NCBI GenBank assembly: GCA_946406315.1
Contig: CAMJKD010000003.1
Coordinates: forward strand, 43,752-107,751
Reading direction: 5' to 3'
From: an uncultured Candidatus Saccharibacteria bacterium
Lineage (GTDB): Bacteria; Patescibacteriota; Saccharimonadia; Saccharimonadales; Saccharimonadaceae
Length of the DNA: 64,000 nt
Under the pieces are notes generated by a model, which saw only the letters and a program-made list of their open reading frames with translations, did not search any database and was not told the origin of the DNA. Shown here piece by piece: positions 35,691 to 44,454 of the stretch. Position numbers and translations under genes: made by a program. Each line of letters opens with the position of its first letter. Position 1 is the stretch's first letter.

Positions 35691-35893
35691 GCTCAGATTA
35701 TTCTCATAACGCCGATATCCGAGAAACATACTTGCGATTCCATGTTGTATGAGATAATGTATTTGTCTCTGGCATGATTTTTCCTTAAGTTAAAGTTAGT
35801 GTCACAAATGACAGTTCAATTCTAATTTTAGCCAGTCATGACAGAGACTTAAATGTGTAACTTAACTGAACCCCCGGCCTAGCCGGGGGTTTT
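35691..35893 (+). ncRNA. Candidate ~200-nt structured RNA
   Basis: It lies between a promoter-like element and a very strong terminator, with no coding potential. Helices: TCTCATA/TATGAGA (35702-35708 with 35748-35754); TTAAGTTA/TAACTTAA (35785-35792 with 35858-35865) enclosing two hairpins TGTCA-CAAA-TGACA (35800-35813) and AGTC/GACT (35834-35848); then ACCCCCGGC/GCCGGGGGT plus TTTT. Alternatively it is only the long 3' UTR of the surface gene. Size would suit 6S RNA, but its signature bubble is not evident. Confidence 0.4.
35869..35893 (+). terminator. Strong terminator downstream of surface gene/candidate RNA
   Basis: AACCCCCGGC-CTA-GCCGGGGGTTTT. Confidence 0.9.
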
Positions 35894-35906
35894 CAAGTAA
35901 CAAAAA

Positions 35907-35938
35907 ATGGCGCCCACAAAGCAGGGCGCCGTGAAAAA
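35907..35938 (-). terminator. Terminator of the zinc-ribbon gene
   Basis: ATGGCGCCC-ACAAAGCA-GGGCGCCGT; the minus strand continues into TTTTTTG. Confidence 0.8.
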
Positions 35939-35974
35939 TTGAGTTCTCGATAGAAAAATATTTAGTTTACAAAA

Positions 35975-36286
35975 TTAGAAATGGCTGAGAGTTTCGACTT
36001 CTCTCTCGTATGCCTGACTTCTGTAATAGTCATCCATAAGGCTATCTTGCCGTTTTTCTTGCCATCTTCTCATTTGCTCCTTATATTCAGGAGAATTACG
36101 CCAAGCTTCCTCTCTATTCCTTGCGTCAAGCACACCTTCACATCTTTTACAGACTTTCATCTTATGGTAGTTACCGCTACGGCATTTCAGGCCATATCGA
36201 CTACCATATCCGGGCATAATTGCACAGCCGCACACGTCACAAGTTTCAATATCTTTTGATTTTAAAGAACCAAAATACTCGTACAT
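35975..36286 (-). CDS. Small zinc-ribbon-like hypothetical protein
   Basis: 103 residues, ATG after AGAGGT. CDVCGCAIMPGYGSRYGLKCRSGNYHKMKVCKRCEGVLD has CxxC...C...CxxC, a zinc-binding ribbon. The C-terminal half is charged helix (EEAWRNSPEYKEQMRRWQEKRQD). No family assigned; likely a nucleic-acid or protein contact module. Confidence 0.65.
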   Translation of the reverse strand: MYEYFGSLKSKDIETCDVCGCAIMPGYGSRYGLKCRSGNYHKMKVCKRCEGVLDARNREEAWRNSPEYKEQMRRWQEKRQDSLMDDYYRSQAYEREVETLSHF

Positions 36287-36490
36287 TAATTAATACCTCT
36301 AAATGGTGAGAACCGAAATACAATAACTACGTTTTCTACCGAGAACCTTAAGTTGCAAAAAGCATCTACAGGTAGACGCTTTACATGAATATATTAGCAT
36401 ATCATTAAGTAAAAAATCAACGCTGTTGACATCTTGCCATTCACAGGCAATATCTTTTGTGTTACTATAAAAAAGTAAATAAGAGGTAAC

Positions 36491-37903
36491 ATGAATTTTA
36501 AGACCATTTTTAAGTCTCTGAAGAACAAGGATATGCGCAAGCGTATTTTTGCGGTCGTCGGTATTCTGATTGTCTATCGCTTCCTCGCTCATATTCCAGT
36601 TCCACTCGGAGATCAAGCCACATTCAAACAAGCAATCGATAATTTTATCAACGGTTCTGATTTTGGCGGATTCATCAACCTGATTTCTGGTGGCGGTCTT
36701 ACGAATTTTTCAATTCTACTTGTCGGTCTTTCGCCATACATTACCGCCTCTATCGTCATGCAACTTCTTACGAAAGCAATTCCGCGCATGGAGGAGCTCA
36801 ATAAAGATGGCGAAGCTGGTCGCCGTAAAATTAGCCAGTGGACACGTATGCTCACTGTGCCACTAGCCGTACTGCAAAGTGTTGCCTATATTTTCATCCT
36901 ATTCCAAGAGCTTATCGCTTCTAACACTGGCGGATCAGTGGAAATCAGCTTCCAAAGTTGGGCATTAGCCGTTACGTCTATGACCGCCGGCTCGGTAATC
37001 CTGATGTGGCTCGGTGAACTTATTACAGAGCAAGGTATCGGTAATGGCATTTCTACGGTAATTCTATGTAGTATCGCGTCATCTTTACCGGTTACAGCCG
37101 CACAATTCGGTCAAGCTCTCTTCGATACGAGTGCCGGCACCCTTAGTCTTTTCGGCTGGTTTAATCTTCCCGTCAATCCGACAATGTTTTGGACAATATT
37201 AGGTATCATAGTCGGCATGTTGATAGTGTTATACATTCTAGTCAAAATAAATGAAGCGCAGCGCATAATAACAATCAACTATGCCAAACGCGTCCATGGC
37301 AATAGTGCCTATGGGGGCATTAAATCCATCATACCAATTAAGCTGATTGCTGCTGGCGTCGTTCCAGTCATCTTCGCAGTCGCGTTTCTATCTGTTCCAG
37401 CCTTTATCGGCCAGATTATTCTCCGCGCCGATAGTGGCAGCCAAATCGCGCAAAACATGGTCAGCTGGTTCTCCGCACCAAGCGCAAAAACCTTCGATTC
37501 GAATGTAGGATTACAGGCAAAAGACTTTATTTATCCAACCTTATACTTCTTACTAGTAGTTATGTTCACTTACTTCTATACCAGCATCGTCTTTAATTCA
37601 CAGGAGATTGCCGAAAATCTACAAAAACAAGGCGGCTTCATTGAAGGAGTACGACCTGGAAAGCAGACAGAAATTTACTTCAGTAAAGTAGTTAACCGTC
37701 TCAATCTCTTTGGCGCACTTGCGCTCGGTCTCATAGCACTATTACCATATATTGTTGACTATATCTTCATCGTCACAACTGGCGCGCCGCTCGGTCTCTC
37801 AATATCCGGTACTGGACTTCTCATTGTTGTAACTGTCGCACTTGAAAATATGCGACAAGTCAACTCGCGCGCATTAATGGTAACATACGACGACTATCAA
37901 TAA
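36491..37903 (+). CDS. secY: Preprotein translocase subunit SecY
   Basis: 470 residues, SD AAGAGGT. RIFAVVGILIVYRFLAHIPVPL (TM1), SPYITASIVMQLL, EQGIGNGISTVI, RLNLFGALALGLIALLPY and about ten TM helices. Core channel of the Sec translocon, needed for the large secreted proteins here. adk and map, the usual next genes, are replaced by a sortase-fold gene 1 nt downstream. Confidence 0.97.
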   Translation: MNFKTIFKSLKNKDMRKRIFAVVGILIVYRFLAHIPVPLGDQATFKQAIDNFINGSDFGGFINLISGGGLTNFSILLVGLSPYITASIVMQLLTKAIPRMEELNKDGEAGRRKISQWTRMLTVPLAVLQSVAYIFILFQELIASNTGGSVEISFQSWALAVTSMTAGSVILMWLGELITEQGIGNGISTVILCSIASSLPVTAAQFGQALFDTSAGTLSLFGWFNLPVNPTMFWTILGIIVGMLIVLYILVKINEAQRIITINYAKRVHGNSAYGGIKSIIPIKLIAAGVVPVIFAVAFLSVPAFIGQIILRADSGSQIAQNMVSWFSAPSAKTFDSNVGLQAKDFIYPTLYFLLVVMFTYFYTSIVFNSQEIAENLQKQGGFIEGVRPGKQTEIYFSKVVNRLNLFGALALGLIALLPYIVDYIFIVTTGAPLGLSISGTGLLIVVTVALENMRQVNSRALMVTYDDYQ

Positions 37904-37904
37904 T

Positions 37905-38591
37905 ATGGCACTAAAAATCAATCGTACTACACAAAGGGTAATAAAAGGCATCGGAATAGTACTACTGATAGCAATTATTGCCGTTATATTAAAGATTCTC
38001 GCCTGGGAAGATAATTATTATAAAACCAAAACCGGAGAAGAGCGCGCCATCGCAGATGTACCGATTACGCAGATCGTTAGCGCTATTAATCCGTCCGAAA
38101 AGCAGCCCAGCAAAGACGACGTCGATAAATATCAGGTACAAAAAGAAGAACCACGCTATCTTGATATCAAGCGCTTAGATATTCATGCGCGCGCGCTAAT
38201 ATCTGAGGTAGACACAAACGGCATCTTGGCCGTACCAGATAATATTTATGACGTAAACTGGTATTCCGGCTCAAGCGAACCCGGTCACAATGGATATATT
38301 ATCTTTAGTGGGATACATTCCAGCAATGACAAAAAGGGAGTCTTCGCCGATCTAGATAGTCTTGAACAGGGCGATGAAATTACGGTCGAAAACGGTTCAG
38401 GAGAGAAGTTCACTTATCAAGTGAAGGAAGTAAATATTATCTCAGATCAAAAAGATTCCGATACGGTTCTAGCAAAAATGCAAACTCGCCTAGACGATAA
38501 GGAAACCCTCTCTTTGGTAACCGTAAAAACCAACGACGACAATCGACAATTTGAATCACTCGTGATGCTACGCGCTACGCTTAAAAAATAA
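37905..38591 (+). CDS. Sortase-fold protein lacking the catalytic cysteine
   Basis: 228 residues. N-terminal TM (~13-31), linker, then a sortase barrel: LDIKRLDIHARALISEVDTNGILAVPDNIYDVNWYSGSSEPGHNGYIIFSGIHSSNDKKGVFADLDSLEQGDEI. The His of the SGH motif is present, shifted by one residue. The TLxTC position reads LSLVTV (codon GTA), so the nucleophile is missing; an Arg remains downstream (DDNRQFESLVMLRATL). Hence probably not a transpeptidase; a substrate-binding or structural role is inferred. Translationally coupled to secY. Confidence 0.75.
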   Translation: MALKINRTTQRVIKGIGIVLLIAIIAVILKILAWEDNYYKTKTGEERAIADVPITQIVSAINPSEKQPSKDDVDKYQVQKEEPRYLDIKRLDIHARALISEVDTNGILAVPDNIYDVNWYSGSSEPGHNGYIIFSGIHSSNDKKGVFADLDSLEQGDEITVENGSGEKFTYQVKEVNIISDQKDSDTVLAKMQTRLDDKETLSLVTVKTNDDNRQFESLVMLRATLKK

Positions 38592-38614
38592 GTCAAAATA
38601 TCGCATTTTTCCTC

Positions 38615-38643
38615 TTTACATCTAGTAAAATTTTTGCTATACT
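38615..38643 (+). promoter_or_regulatory. Promoter of infA-rpmJ-rpsM...rplQ (alpha operon)
   Basis: TTTACA-N17-TATACT. Confidence 0.65.
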
Positions 38644-38656
38644 ACCAAGGTAATTT

Positions 38657-38941
38657 ATGGCTAGTCGAAAGAAAACCGCTAAGGTCGCCAAGAGAGACGC
38701 GGATAACTCCGCAGGCGCCAAAAACAAGAAGGAAGTTATCAAACTTACCGGAAAAGTCGTTGAAGCCCTCCCGGGGACTAAATTTCGCGTGGAGCTGGAG
38801 AACGGCCATATTATTGTTGCTCATATGTCGGGTAAAATGCGCAAGAATTATATCCGTCTCGTGCCGGGCGACAAGGTGGATGTTGAATTGACCCCATACG
38901 ATCTCACGAAGGGGCGCATCAGCTACCGCCAAAAAGATTAA
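38657..38941 (+). CDS. infA: Translation initiation factor IF-1
   Basis: 94 residues; IF-1 is usually 72. The OB fold is intact ([68 protein letters not shown]). A Lys-rich extension of ~24 residues precedes it. Confidence 0.96.
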   Translation: MASRKKTAKVAKRDADNSAGAKNKKEVIKLTGKVVEALPGTKFRVELENGHIIVAHMSGKMRKNYIRLVPGDKVDVELTPYDLTKGRISYRQKD

Positions 38942-39033
38942 TTTTAAGAGAAAGCGAGATAACTCCACATCCCGCAGATTTTAACATCTGTACGTTGTAG
39001 AGACGATGCTTTCAGAAAGGTAATTTTCAATAC

Positions 39034-39150
39034 ATGAAAGTTCGTGCTAGTGTAAAGAAAATCAGCCCTGATGATATCATTGTGCGCCGTAAAGGTGTGC
39101 TTCGTATCATTAACAAGAAGAAACCTAAAAATAAGCAAAGGCAGGGTTAA
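39034..39150 (+). CDS. rpmJ: 50S ribosomal protein L36, zinc-free form
   Basis: 38 residues, missed by the ORF track because of length. [38 protein letters not shown] aligns end to end with L36, but the Cys3-His zinc ligands are replaced (C-minus form). AGAAAGG SD 13 nt upstream; the rpsM ATG follows 2 nt after the stop. Confidence 0.95.
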   Translation: MKVRASVKKISPDDIIVRRKGVLRIINKKKPKNKQRQG

Positions 39151-39152
39151 GC

Positions 39153-39539
39153 ATGGCAAGAATCGCCGGTGTTACCATTCCTAGCGAGAAGCAAGTCTGG
39201 ATTGGCTTGACTTACGTTTATGGTATCGGTCGCACCACTAGCAAAGCCATCCTTGCGGCGGCTAAAATAGAGCCGACCACTCGGGTGAAAGATCTCACCG
39301 AGGCTCAGGAACAGAAACTTAACGACATTATTTCTAGTAAATATTCCGTTGAGGGTGACCTAAAGCGCCTCGTGACAAATAATATTAAACGCATTAAGGA
39401 TATCAATTCCTATAAAGGGCTTCGCCACAAGGCAGGTTTACCAGTCAACGGTCAGCGCACCCGCACGAATGCGCGCACTCGCAAAGGTAAAGCTATCGCA
39501 GTAGGCGGCGCTCAGCCAAAGGCAGCAAGTAAAACTTAA
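39153..39539 (+). CDS. rpsM: 30S ribosomal protein S13
   Basis: 128 residues: [71 protein letters not shown]. Confidence 0.97.
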   Translation: MARIAGVTIPSEKQVWIGLTYVYGIGRTTSKAILAAAKIEPTTRVKDLTEAQEQKLNDIISSKYSVEGDLKRLVTNNIKRIKDINSYKGLRHKAGLPVNGQRTRTNARTRKGKAIAVGGAQPKAASKT

Positions 39540-39548
39540 GGAGTTAAT

Positions 39549-39983
39549 ATGGCAGAAAATACAACAGTCAAGACAGCTCCTGAAGTGGAGCAAAAAGCCC
39601 CTACTAAGGCTAAAGGTAAAAAAGGTAAGCGCATCGTCCAAGCTGGCGAAGTGCATATTCAAGCAACCTTCAATAACACTATTGTTAGTGTAACCGACAA
39701 GAAGGGTGAAATTATCGCCGCTTCTTCCGCTGGCGCTAATGGTTTCCGCGGTTCTAAGAAAGGTACCGCCTATGCAGCACAAATCGCCGCAGAAAAGGTT
39801 GCCGAAATCGCCAAGCGTGATCATGGCATGAATAGCGTTGACGTATTCGTCAAAGGCATCGGTCTTGGTCGCGATAGCGCAATTCGCGCCTTCAGCACTG
39901 TAGGTATTTCAATCAACAGCATCACGGACAAAACCCCAATTCCACACGGTGGTTGCCGTCCTAAAGGAGAAAGGAAACCATAA
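39549..39983 (+). CDS. rpsK: 30S ribosomal protein S11
   Basis: 144 residues. VHIQATFNNTIVSVTDKKGEIIAASSAGANGFRGSKKGTAYAAQIAAEK, GISINSITDKTPIPHGGCRPKGERKP. The N-terminus is extended by about 15 residues. Confidence 0.97.
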   Translation: MAENTTVKTAPEVEQKAPTKAKGKKGKRIVQAGEVHIQATFNNTIVSVTDKKGEIIAASSAGANGFRGSKKGTAYAAQIAAEKVAEIAKRDHGMNSVDVFVKGIGLGRDSAIRAFSTVGISINSITDKTPIPHGGCRPKGERKP

Positions 39984-40600
39984 TGGCACGCGATATTTCA
40001 CCAATCGGTAAACAATCTCGCCGTGAGGGTTATGCACTTGCTCCAAAAGCGCAAAAAATCATGGCAAAGAAGTCCGGTATTCCAGGCCAACACGCAGATA
40101 TGCGCATTCGTGGCGGTAGTCTTTATTTGACTCAGCTCCGCGAAAAGCAGAAAGTTCGCCGCATCTACGGCTTACTCGAAGCGCAATTCGCTAAACTCAT
40201 GCGCGAAGCGCAACGCACCGAGGGCATGACCGGCGAGAAACTTCTTGAATATCTCGAACGCCGCGCCGATAACGTAGTTTATCGTGCCGGATTCGCATCA
40301 ACTCGTCGCGCCGCACGCCAGCTCGTATCACATGGTCATTTCACCTTAAATGGCAAGCGTATCGATATTCCATCAATCCGCCTGAGTGCCGGTGATGTTC
40401 TTGAAGTACGTCCAAAATCTAAGAAAAACACTTACTTTAATAACATCGAAAACGTCGTTGGCGCCGCTAGCCAAGCTCCACTTTCCTGGATGAAGGCTGA
40501 CGCCAAGAAAATGAAAATTGAAATTACTGGTACACCAAAGCGTGAAGAAGCAGAGGTGGGCATCAACGAACAATTAATCGTCGAGTATTACTCACGTTAA
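39983..40600 (+). CDS. rpsD: 30S ribosomal protein S4
   Basis: 205 residues: SPIGKQSRREGYALAPKAQKIM, YGLLEAQFAKLMREAQ, LEYLERRADNVVYRAGFASTRRAARQLVSHGHFTLNGKRIDIPS (S4 RNA-binding domain). No N-terminal zinc Cys. Overlaps the rpsK stop. Confidence 0.97.
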   Translation: MARDISPIGKQSRREGYALAPKAQKIMAKKSGIPGQHADMRIRGGSLYLTQLREKQKVRRIYGLLEAQFAKLMREAQRTEGMTGEKLLEYLERRADNVVYRAGFASTRRAARQLVSHGHFTLNGKRIDIPSIRLSAGDVLEVRPKSKKNTYFNNIENVVGAASQAPLSWMKADAKKMKIEITGTPKREEAEVGINEQLIVEYYSR

Positions 40601-40609
40601 AGGAGAACT

Positions 40610-41533
40610 ATGACAAAAGTTATTCACGAAGCAGAACTAGCAGAAATCAAGGACCTTGGTGAGAACAGTTCCAGCTTTGTTATCAAGCCACTATACTATG
40701 GCTATGGTAACACTCTTGGTAACTCCCTCCGTCGTGTTCTTCTATCTAGTATTAAGGGTGCAGCCATCACTGCTTTTCGCATTGAAGGTACCACCCATGA
40801 GTTTTCGGCTATTCCTGGCATCGTCGAGGATACAGTTGATATCATGCTCAACTTAAAGAACATCCATATCAAGTCTCATTCCGACGCTCCAGTTGAAATC
40901 CACCTCGAAAAGAAAGGTACAGGTACCGTTCTCGCTGGCGACATTAAACTCCCAGCCGAGCTAGAAATCGCCAATCCGCAACAAGTTATTTGTAATATCG
41001 ATGATCCAAAATTCACCCTCAAAATGGATATGGTCGTCGATACTGGTCGCGGCTACTTAAGTATTGAGCAGTCCAGTGAAGATCGCATTCATAGCGATAT
41101 GATTGCCCTCGACGCCGTATTTACCCCAGTACTTCGCGTCCGCTACAACGCCGAAAACACCCGTGTTGGTCAAGACACTAATTTGCAACAGCTTACTTTA
41201 ACTATCGATACTGACGGTACAATGACTCCACGTGAGGCATTCGAAGAAGCTGCTGCTATCTTAGTTAACCAATACAAGGCTCTCGCCGGCAGCACAACCG
41301 TCGAATCCGCCCCAGCTCCAACCGCGAGCAAAACCGAAGACGAATCTGGCCTCATGCTTCCAATCGAAGATCTCGGCCTTTCCGCACGTACCGCAAATGC
41401 ACTGCTCAACAATGACATTCATACCGTGCGCGATCTCGTCGTATTATCAGAAAGCGACCTCAAAGAGCTTAAAGGCTTTGGTGCAAAAGCGCTCGATGAA
41501 GTTCGTGAGAAATTAACGGAGTTAAAAGTTTAA
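40610..41533 (+). CDS. rpoA: DNA-directed RNA polymerase subunit alpha
   Basis: 307 residues. N-terminal dimer domain with YGNTLGNSLRRVLLSSIKGAAITAFRIEG; C-terminal domain with LMLPIEDLGLSARTANALLNNDIHTVRDLVVLSESDLKELKGFGAKALDEVREKL, the alpha-CTD HhH. Both domains complete. Confidence 0.97.
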   Translation: MTKVIHEAELAEIKDLGENSSSFVIKPLYYGYGNTLGNSLRRVLLSSIKGAAITAFRIEGTTHEFSAIPGIVEDTVDIMLNLKNIHIKSHSDAPVEIHLEKKGTGTVLAGDIKLPAELEIANPQQVICNIDDPKFTLKMDMVVDTGRGYLSIEQSSEDRIHSDMIALDAVFTPVLRVRYNAENTRVGQDTNLQQLTLTIDTDGTMTPREAFEEAAAILVNQYKALAGSTTVESAPAPTASKTEDESGLMLPIEDLGLSARTANALLNNDIHTVRDLVVLSESDLKELKGFGAKALDEVREKLTELKV

Positions 41534-41534
41534 A

Positions 41535-41966
41535 ATGCATCGCCATGGATATAAAGGGCGCAAGTTCGGTCGCGAAAACGACCAACGCACTGCACTAACA
41601 CGCGGTTTGATGCGCTCCTTGTTTAAATATAAGGCAATCAATACGACTCTCGCTAAGGCTAAGGAAATCCGCCGCCCAGCAGAGAAGTTGATTACCCTCG
41701 CGAAAAAAGGCGACTTAGCTTCTCGCCGTCTCGTTATTGCTCGTTTGGGCGACCAAGAGATAGGCAATGCACTCGTTGACATTATTGCGCCACAAATTAA
41801 GCGCAATAGCGGTTACCTCAAGATTGAACGCACTGGCTATCGCCGTGGCGACAATTCTGAAATGGCAACTATTTCTTTCGTCGACGAAATCAAAGACGAG
41901 CTAAAGGAAGCTCCAAAAGCTGAGAAAGCCGAAAAGAAACCAACCGCTAAGAAGGAGGAGAAATAA
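41535..41966 (+). CDS. rplQ: 50S ribosomal protein L17
   Basis: 143 residues: MHRHGYKGRKFGRENDQRTALTRGLMRSLFKYKAINTTLAKAKEIRRPAEKLITLAK. It ends with the recurrent PKAEKAEKKPTAKKEEK tail. Confidence 0.96.
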   Translation: MHRHGYKGRKFGRENDQRTALTRGLMRSLFKYKAINTTLAKAKEIRRPAEKLITLAKKGDLASRRLVIARLGDQEIGNALVDIIAPQIKRNSGYLKIERTGYRRGDNSEMATISFVDEIKDELKEAPKAEKAEKKPTAKKEEK

Positions 41967-41968
41967 CC

Positions 41969-42394
41969 ATGAAGACTTATAGTCAAAAGACCTCCGAAAT
42001 TAGTCGCGAATGGTGGTTAATCGACGCCAGCACTTTGCCACTCGGTAAGCTCGCCGTCGTAATCGCCGACAAACTAATGGGCAAATCGAAAGTTACTTAT
42101 ACGCCACATACCGATAACGGCGACTATGTCGTTGTAATCAACGCTAAAAATCTCAAAGTTACTGGCGATAAGATGACCGATAAGCATTACTACAGCCATT
42201 CTGGCTTCCCAGGTGGCCTCAAAGATCTCACTTTAGCTGAAATCATTGAGAAGGATCCAGCTCTTGCTATTCAGCAAGCGGTTAAGGGTATGCTTCCAAA
42301 GAATAAACTACAAGCCGATCGCTTAGCTCGCCTCCGCATCTTTGAGGGTACAGAGCATGCCCACGCGGCACAACAGCCAAAGGAGATTAAGTAA
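41969..42394 (+). CDS. rplM: 50S ribosomal protein L13
   Basis: 141 residues: WWLIDASTLPLGKLAVVIADKLMGKSKVTYTPHTDNGDYVVVINAKNLKVTGDK, HYYSHSGFPGGLK, AVKGMLPKNKLQADRLARLRIFEGTEHAHAAQQP. Confidence 0.97.
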   Translation: MKTYSQKTSEISREWWLIDASTLPLGKLAVVIADKLMGKSKVTYTPHTDNGDYVVVINAKNLKVTGDKMTDKHYYSHSGFPGGLKDLTLAEIIEKDPALAIQQAVKGMLPKNKLQADRLARLRIFEGTEHAHAAQQPKEIK

Positions 42395-42798
42395 TGCCAG
42401 CTAAGAACGCAAAATATACGCACGGTTACGGTAGCCGCAAAGCGGCTGCTGCCACTGCGCGTCTTTACAAGGGTAAAGGCAACATCACCATCAATGGTAA
42501 ACCGGCTTTGGAATTCCTTAGCGGCAACAAAACCTTGATGGCCGAAGTTACTGACCCACTTGCAATGACTCAGAAGCAAAAAGAATACGACATCACTATC
42601 CTCGTAAAAGGCGGTGGTGTTGCCGGTCAAGTCGACGCCATTAAGCTAGCCATCTCTCGTGCACTCGTCACGGAATTCCCAGAATTCCGCCCAGTACTCA
42701 AGAAGGCCGGTCTCATGAAGCGCGATCCACGCGAAAAAGAACGCAAACACTACGGTCTCCGCAGTGCCCGCAAACGCGAACAGTTCTCCAAGCGTTAA
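42394..42798 (+). CDS. rpsI: 30S ribosomal protein S9
   Basis: 134 residues: GYGSRKAAAATARLYKGKGNITINGK, ILVKGGGVAGQVDAIKLAISRALV, and the C-terminal RDPREKERKHYGLRSARKREQFSKR whose Lys-Arg end reaches the P-site tRNA. Overlaps the rplM stop; last gene of the operon. Confidence 0.97.
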   Translation: MPAKNAKYTHGYGSRKAAAATARLYKGKGNITINGKPALEFLSGNKTLMAEVTDPLAMTQKQKEYDITILVKGGGVAGQVDAIKLAISRALVTEFPEFRPVLKKAGLMKRDPREKERKHYGLRSARKREQFSKR

Positions 42799-42813
42799 TT
42801 TGCCTGAAAGCAC

Positions 42814-42846
42814 AAAAAAATCTCTCCAAATTGGAGAGATTTTTTG
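42814..42846. terminator. Terminator of the alpha operon/rplM-rpsI
   Basis: AAAAAAATCTCTCCAA-ATTGGAGAGATTTTTT, symmetrical and usable on both strands. Confidence 0.9.
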
Positions 42847-42879
42847 GTAACCACAATACTTATGCTAAAATAAAGATAA

Positions 42880-43368
42880 ATGAAAAAGAATAAAAGAATT
42901 TTGGGAATAGTAATGCTAATTGTAGCAATACTGATCCTAGCGGCTACAACAGTCGTATTACTAATAAATCTTCAGAATGCGAACAAAAATAAACAAAACG
43001 ATAATATAGTCTCATTTAAGTACGAATATGGCAGTTTTTCTGAAGGGGACTATCTCTTTAATATAGAAACCAAAGATAATGAGGTCACATTTACGGCAAG
43101 CGGAGAGAATGGCGTTAAATTAAACATACAAAAACAGTTAAGCAAAGAAGAACTACAAAAACTATCGAAAATCATCAATGAAAACAATATCCGAAACTGG
43201 GATAATTTTAACGGCACAAATAATAGCATCATGGACGGCTACAGTTTTGACTTACATATCGTTTATGAGGACGGCGCAACAGTCAACGCTCACGGCTATC
43301 ATACGTATCCGCGTAATTATGAAAAAGGTCATCAGGCACTTTCAGACTATTTGCTGTCAATTAAATAG
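42880..43368 (+). CDS. Membrane-anchored hypothetical protein
   Basis: 162 residues: N-terminal TM (~9-30), then an extracytoplasmic domain FKYEYGSFSEGDYLFNIETKD...SFDLHIVYEDGATVNAHGYHTYPRNYEKGHQALSDYL. Not recognised. TAAAAT with extended TG lies 8 nt before the ATG and no SD is present, so it may be leaderless. Confidence 0.6.
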   Translation: MKKNKRILGIVMLIVAILILAATTVVLLINLQNANKNKQNDNIVSFKYEYGSFSEGDYLFNIETKDNEVTFTASGENGVKLNIQKQLSKEELQKLSKIINENNIRNWDNFNGTNNSIMDGYSFDLHIVYEDGATVNAHGYHTYPRNYEKGHQALSDYLLSIK

Positions 43369-43401
43369 GGGCCGCACTAAAAGAGTATAAGGAGGAAAGT
43401 A

Positions 43402-44454
43402 ATGGACGAAAGCATAAACGACAATCAAACAAAGAACACTGTAGATGCTAATTCTGCCTCTCCTAATATCAAAAGCTCCACAGACGAGTCAATAGCAACA
43501 GAGCAAGAAGCTAAACCAGACTCCCCAAATCCGACAGAAAAAGTCGAAGTCGACCACATACCAATCGCCGAAAAAGATATCGAATTTCGCTCAAAAGACA
43601 TCAAGATAAAAGATTCTAGCAATCTATTTGTCAATGTATCTGACGCTAAAAAAGTTGCTAAAGCCAAAGAACACGAACGTATACTCGCCGAAAAGCAAAA
43701 AGCCAAAGAAGATGAAGAAAAAAGGCGCATCATAGAGCGCGAAAAAGCCGAAAAAGAAAAAGCCGAGACAGCAGCTAAAGAGATAAAAAAACGCGAAGAA
43801 GAGCAGAAAATAGAAACTGCAAAAGCTAAGCTGCGCAAAGACGAACGTGACCGCAAACGCCAGCAACGCAAAGAAATCAAAACGACAAAACGCGCTAAAA
43901 GACGCCAATTCCTCAAAAAATACCGCTTCTTAATACTTGCAATAGTCGTCCTTTTGATTGCGGCAGGAATAGCCGTTACCTGGACGCAATATTACAAAGA
44001 AAATCGAATCGCCATAACCGGCATCCAAAACGAAGAAGATTTTGATGCAGTTCGAGTAAAAATGTTTCAACTATACTACGGCAATAACGAAACGGATATT
44101 CGCGAAATCGTTGCTAGGACAGACATAAGCTATTCAGACAGCGAAAGCGAACAATACAAAAAAACCGCCAAGTATCTAGACGACGTCATAAACTCCACAA
44201 AAGACACACGCTTAAGACTAGAAGCAGTATTTCTAAAAATCAATATGCTATTAGATTCGAAACAGTTCGATAAAGCTAAAAAAATGCTAAATGAAATAGA
44301 CGAAAAAGAATTGGACAAAGACCAAAGTGGAAAATATTACAGCACAAAAATGCGCTACGCCATTTTAACTAACGATAATGAAGAGGAAGTCAAAATACGA
44401 GAAAAAATTAAAGAGCTAAACGGAGACCAGAATGAAGAAGAGTTTGCAGACTAA
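43402..44454 (+). CDS. Coiled-coil membrane protein with C-terminal helical-repeat domain
   Basis: 350 residues, SD AAGGAGGAAAG. Residues 1-75 are disordered; ~80-160 form a Lys/Glu/Ala-rich coiled coil; TM at ~175-195 (RFLILAIVVLLIAAGIAVTW); then a ~150-residue helical, TPR-like domain (LDSKQFDKAKKMLNEIDEKELDKDQ). Probably cytoplasmic coil with an external helical domain, i.e. an anchor or scaffold. Overlaps the next gene by 23 nt, so the two are coupled and probably act together in surface assembly. Confidence 0.65.
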   Translation: MDESINDNQTKNTVDANSASPNIKSSTDESIATEQEAKPDSPNPTEKVEVDHIPIAEKDIEFRSKDIKIKDSSNLFVNVSDAKKVAKAKEHERILAEKQKAKEDEEKRRIIEREKAEKEKAETAAKEIKKREEEQKIETAKAKLRKDERDRKRQQRKEIKTTKRAKRRQFLKKYRFLILAIVVLLIAAGIAVTWTQYYKENRIAITGIQNEEDFDAVRVKMFQLYYGNNETDIREIVARTDISYSDSESEQYKKTAKYLDDVINSTKDTRLRLEAVFLKINMLLDSKQFDKAKKMLNEIDEKELDKDQSGKYYSTKMRYAILTNDNEEEVKIREKIKELNGDQNEEEFAD

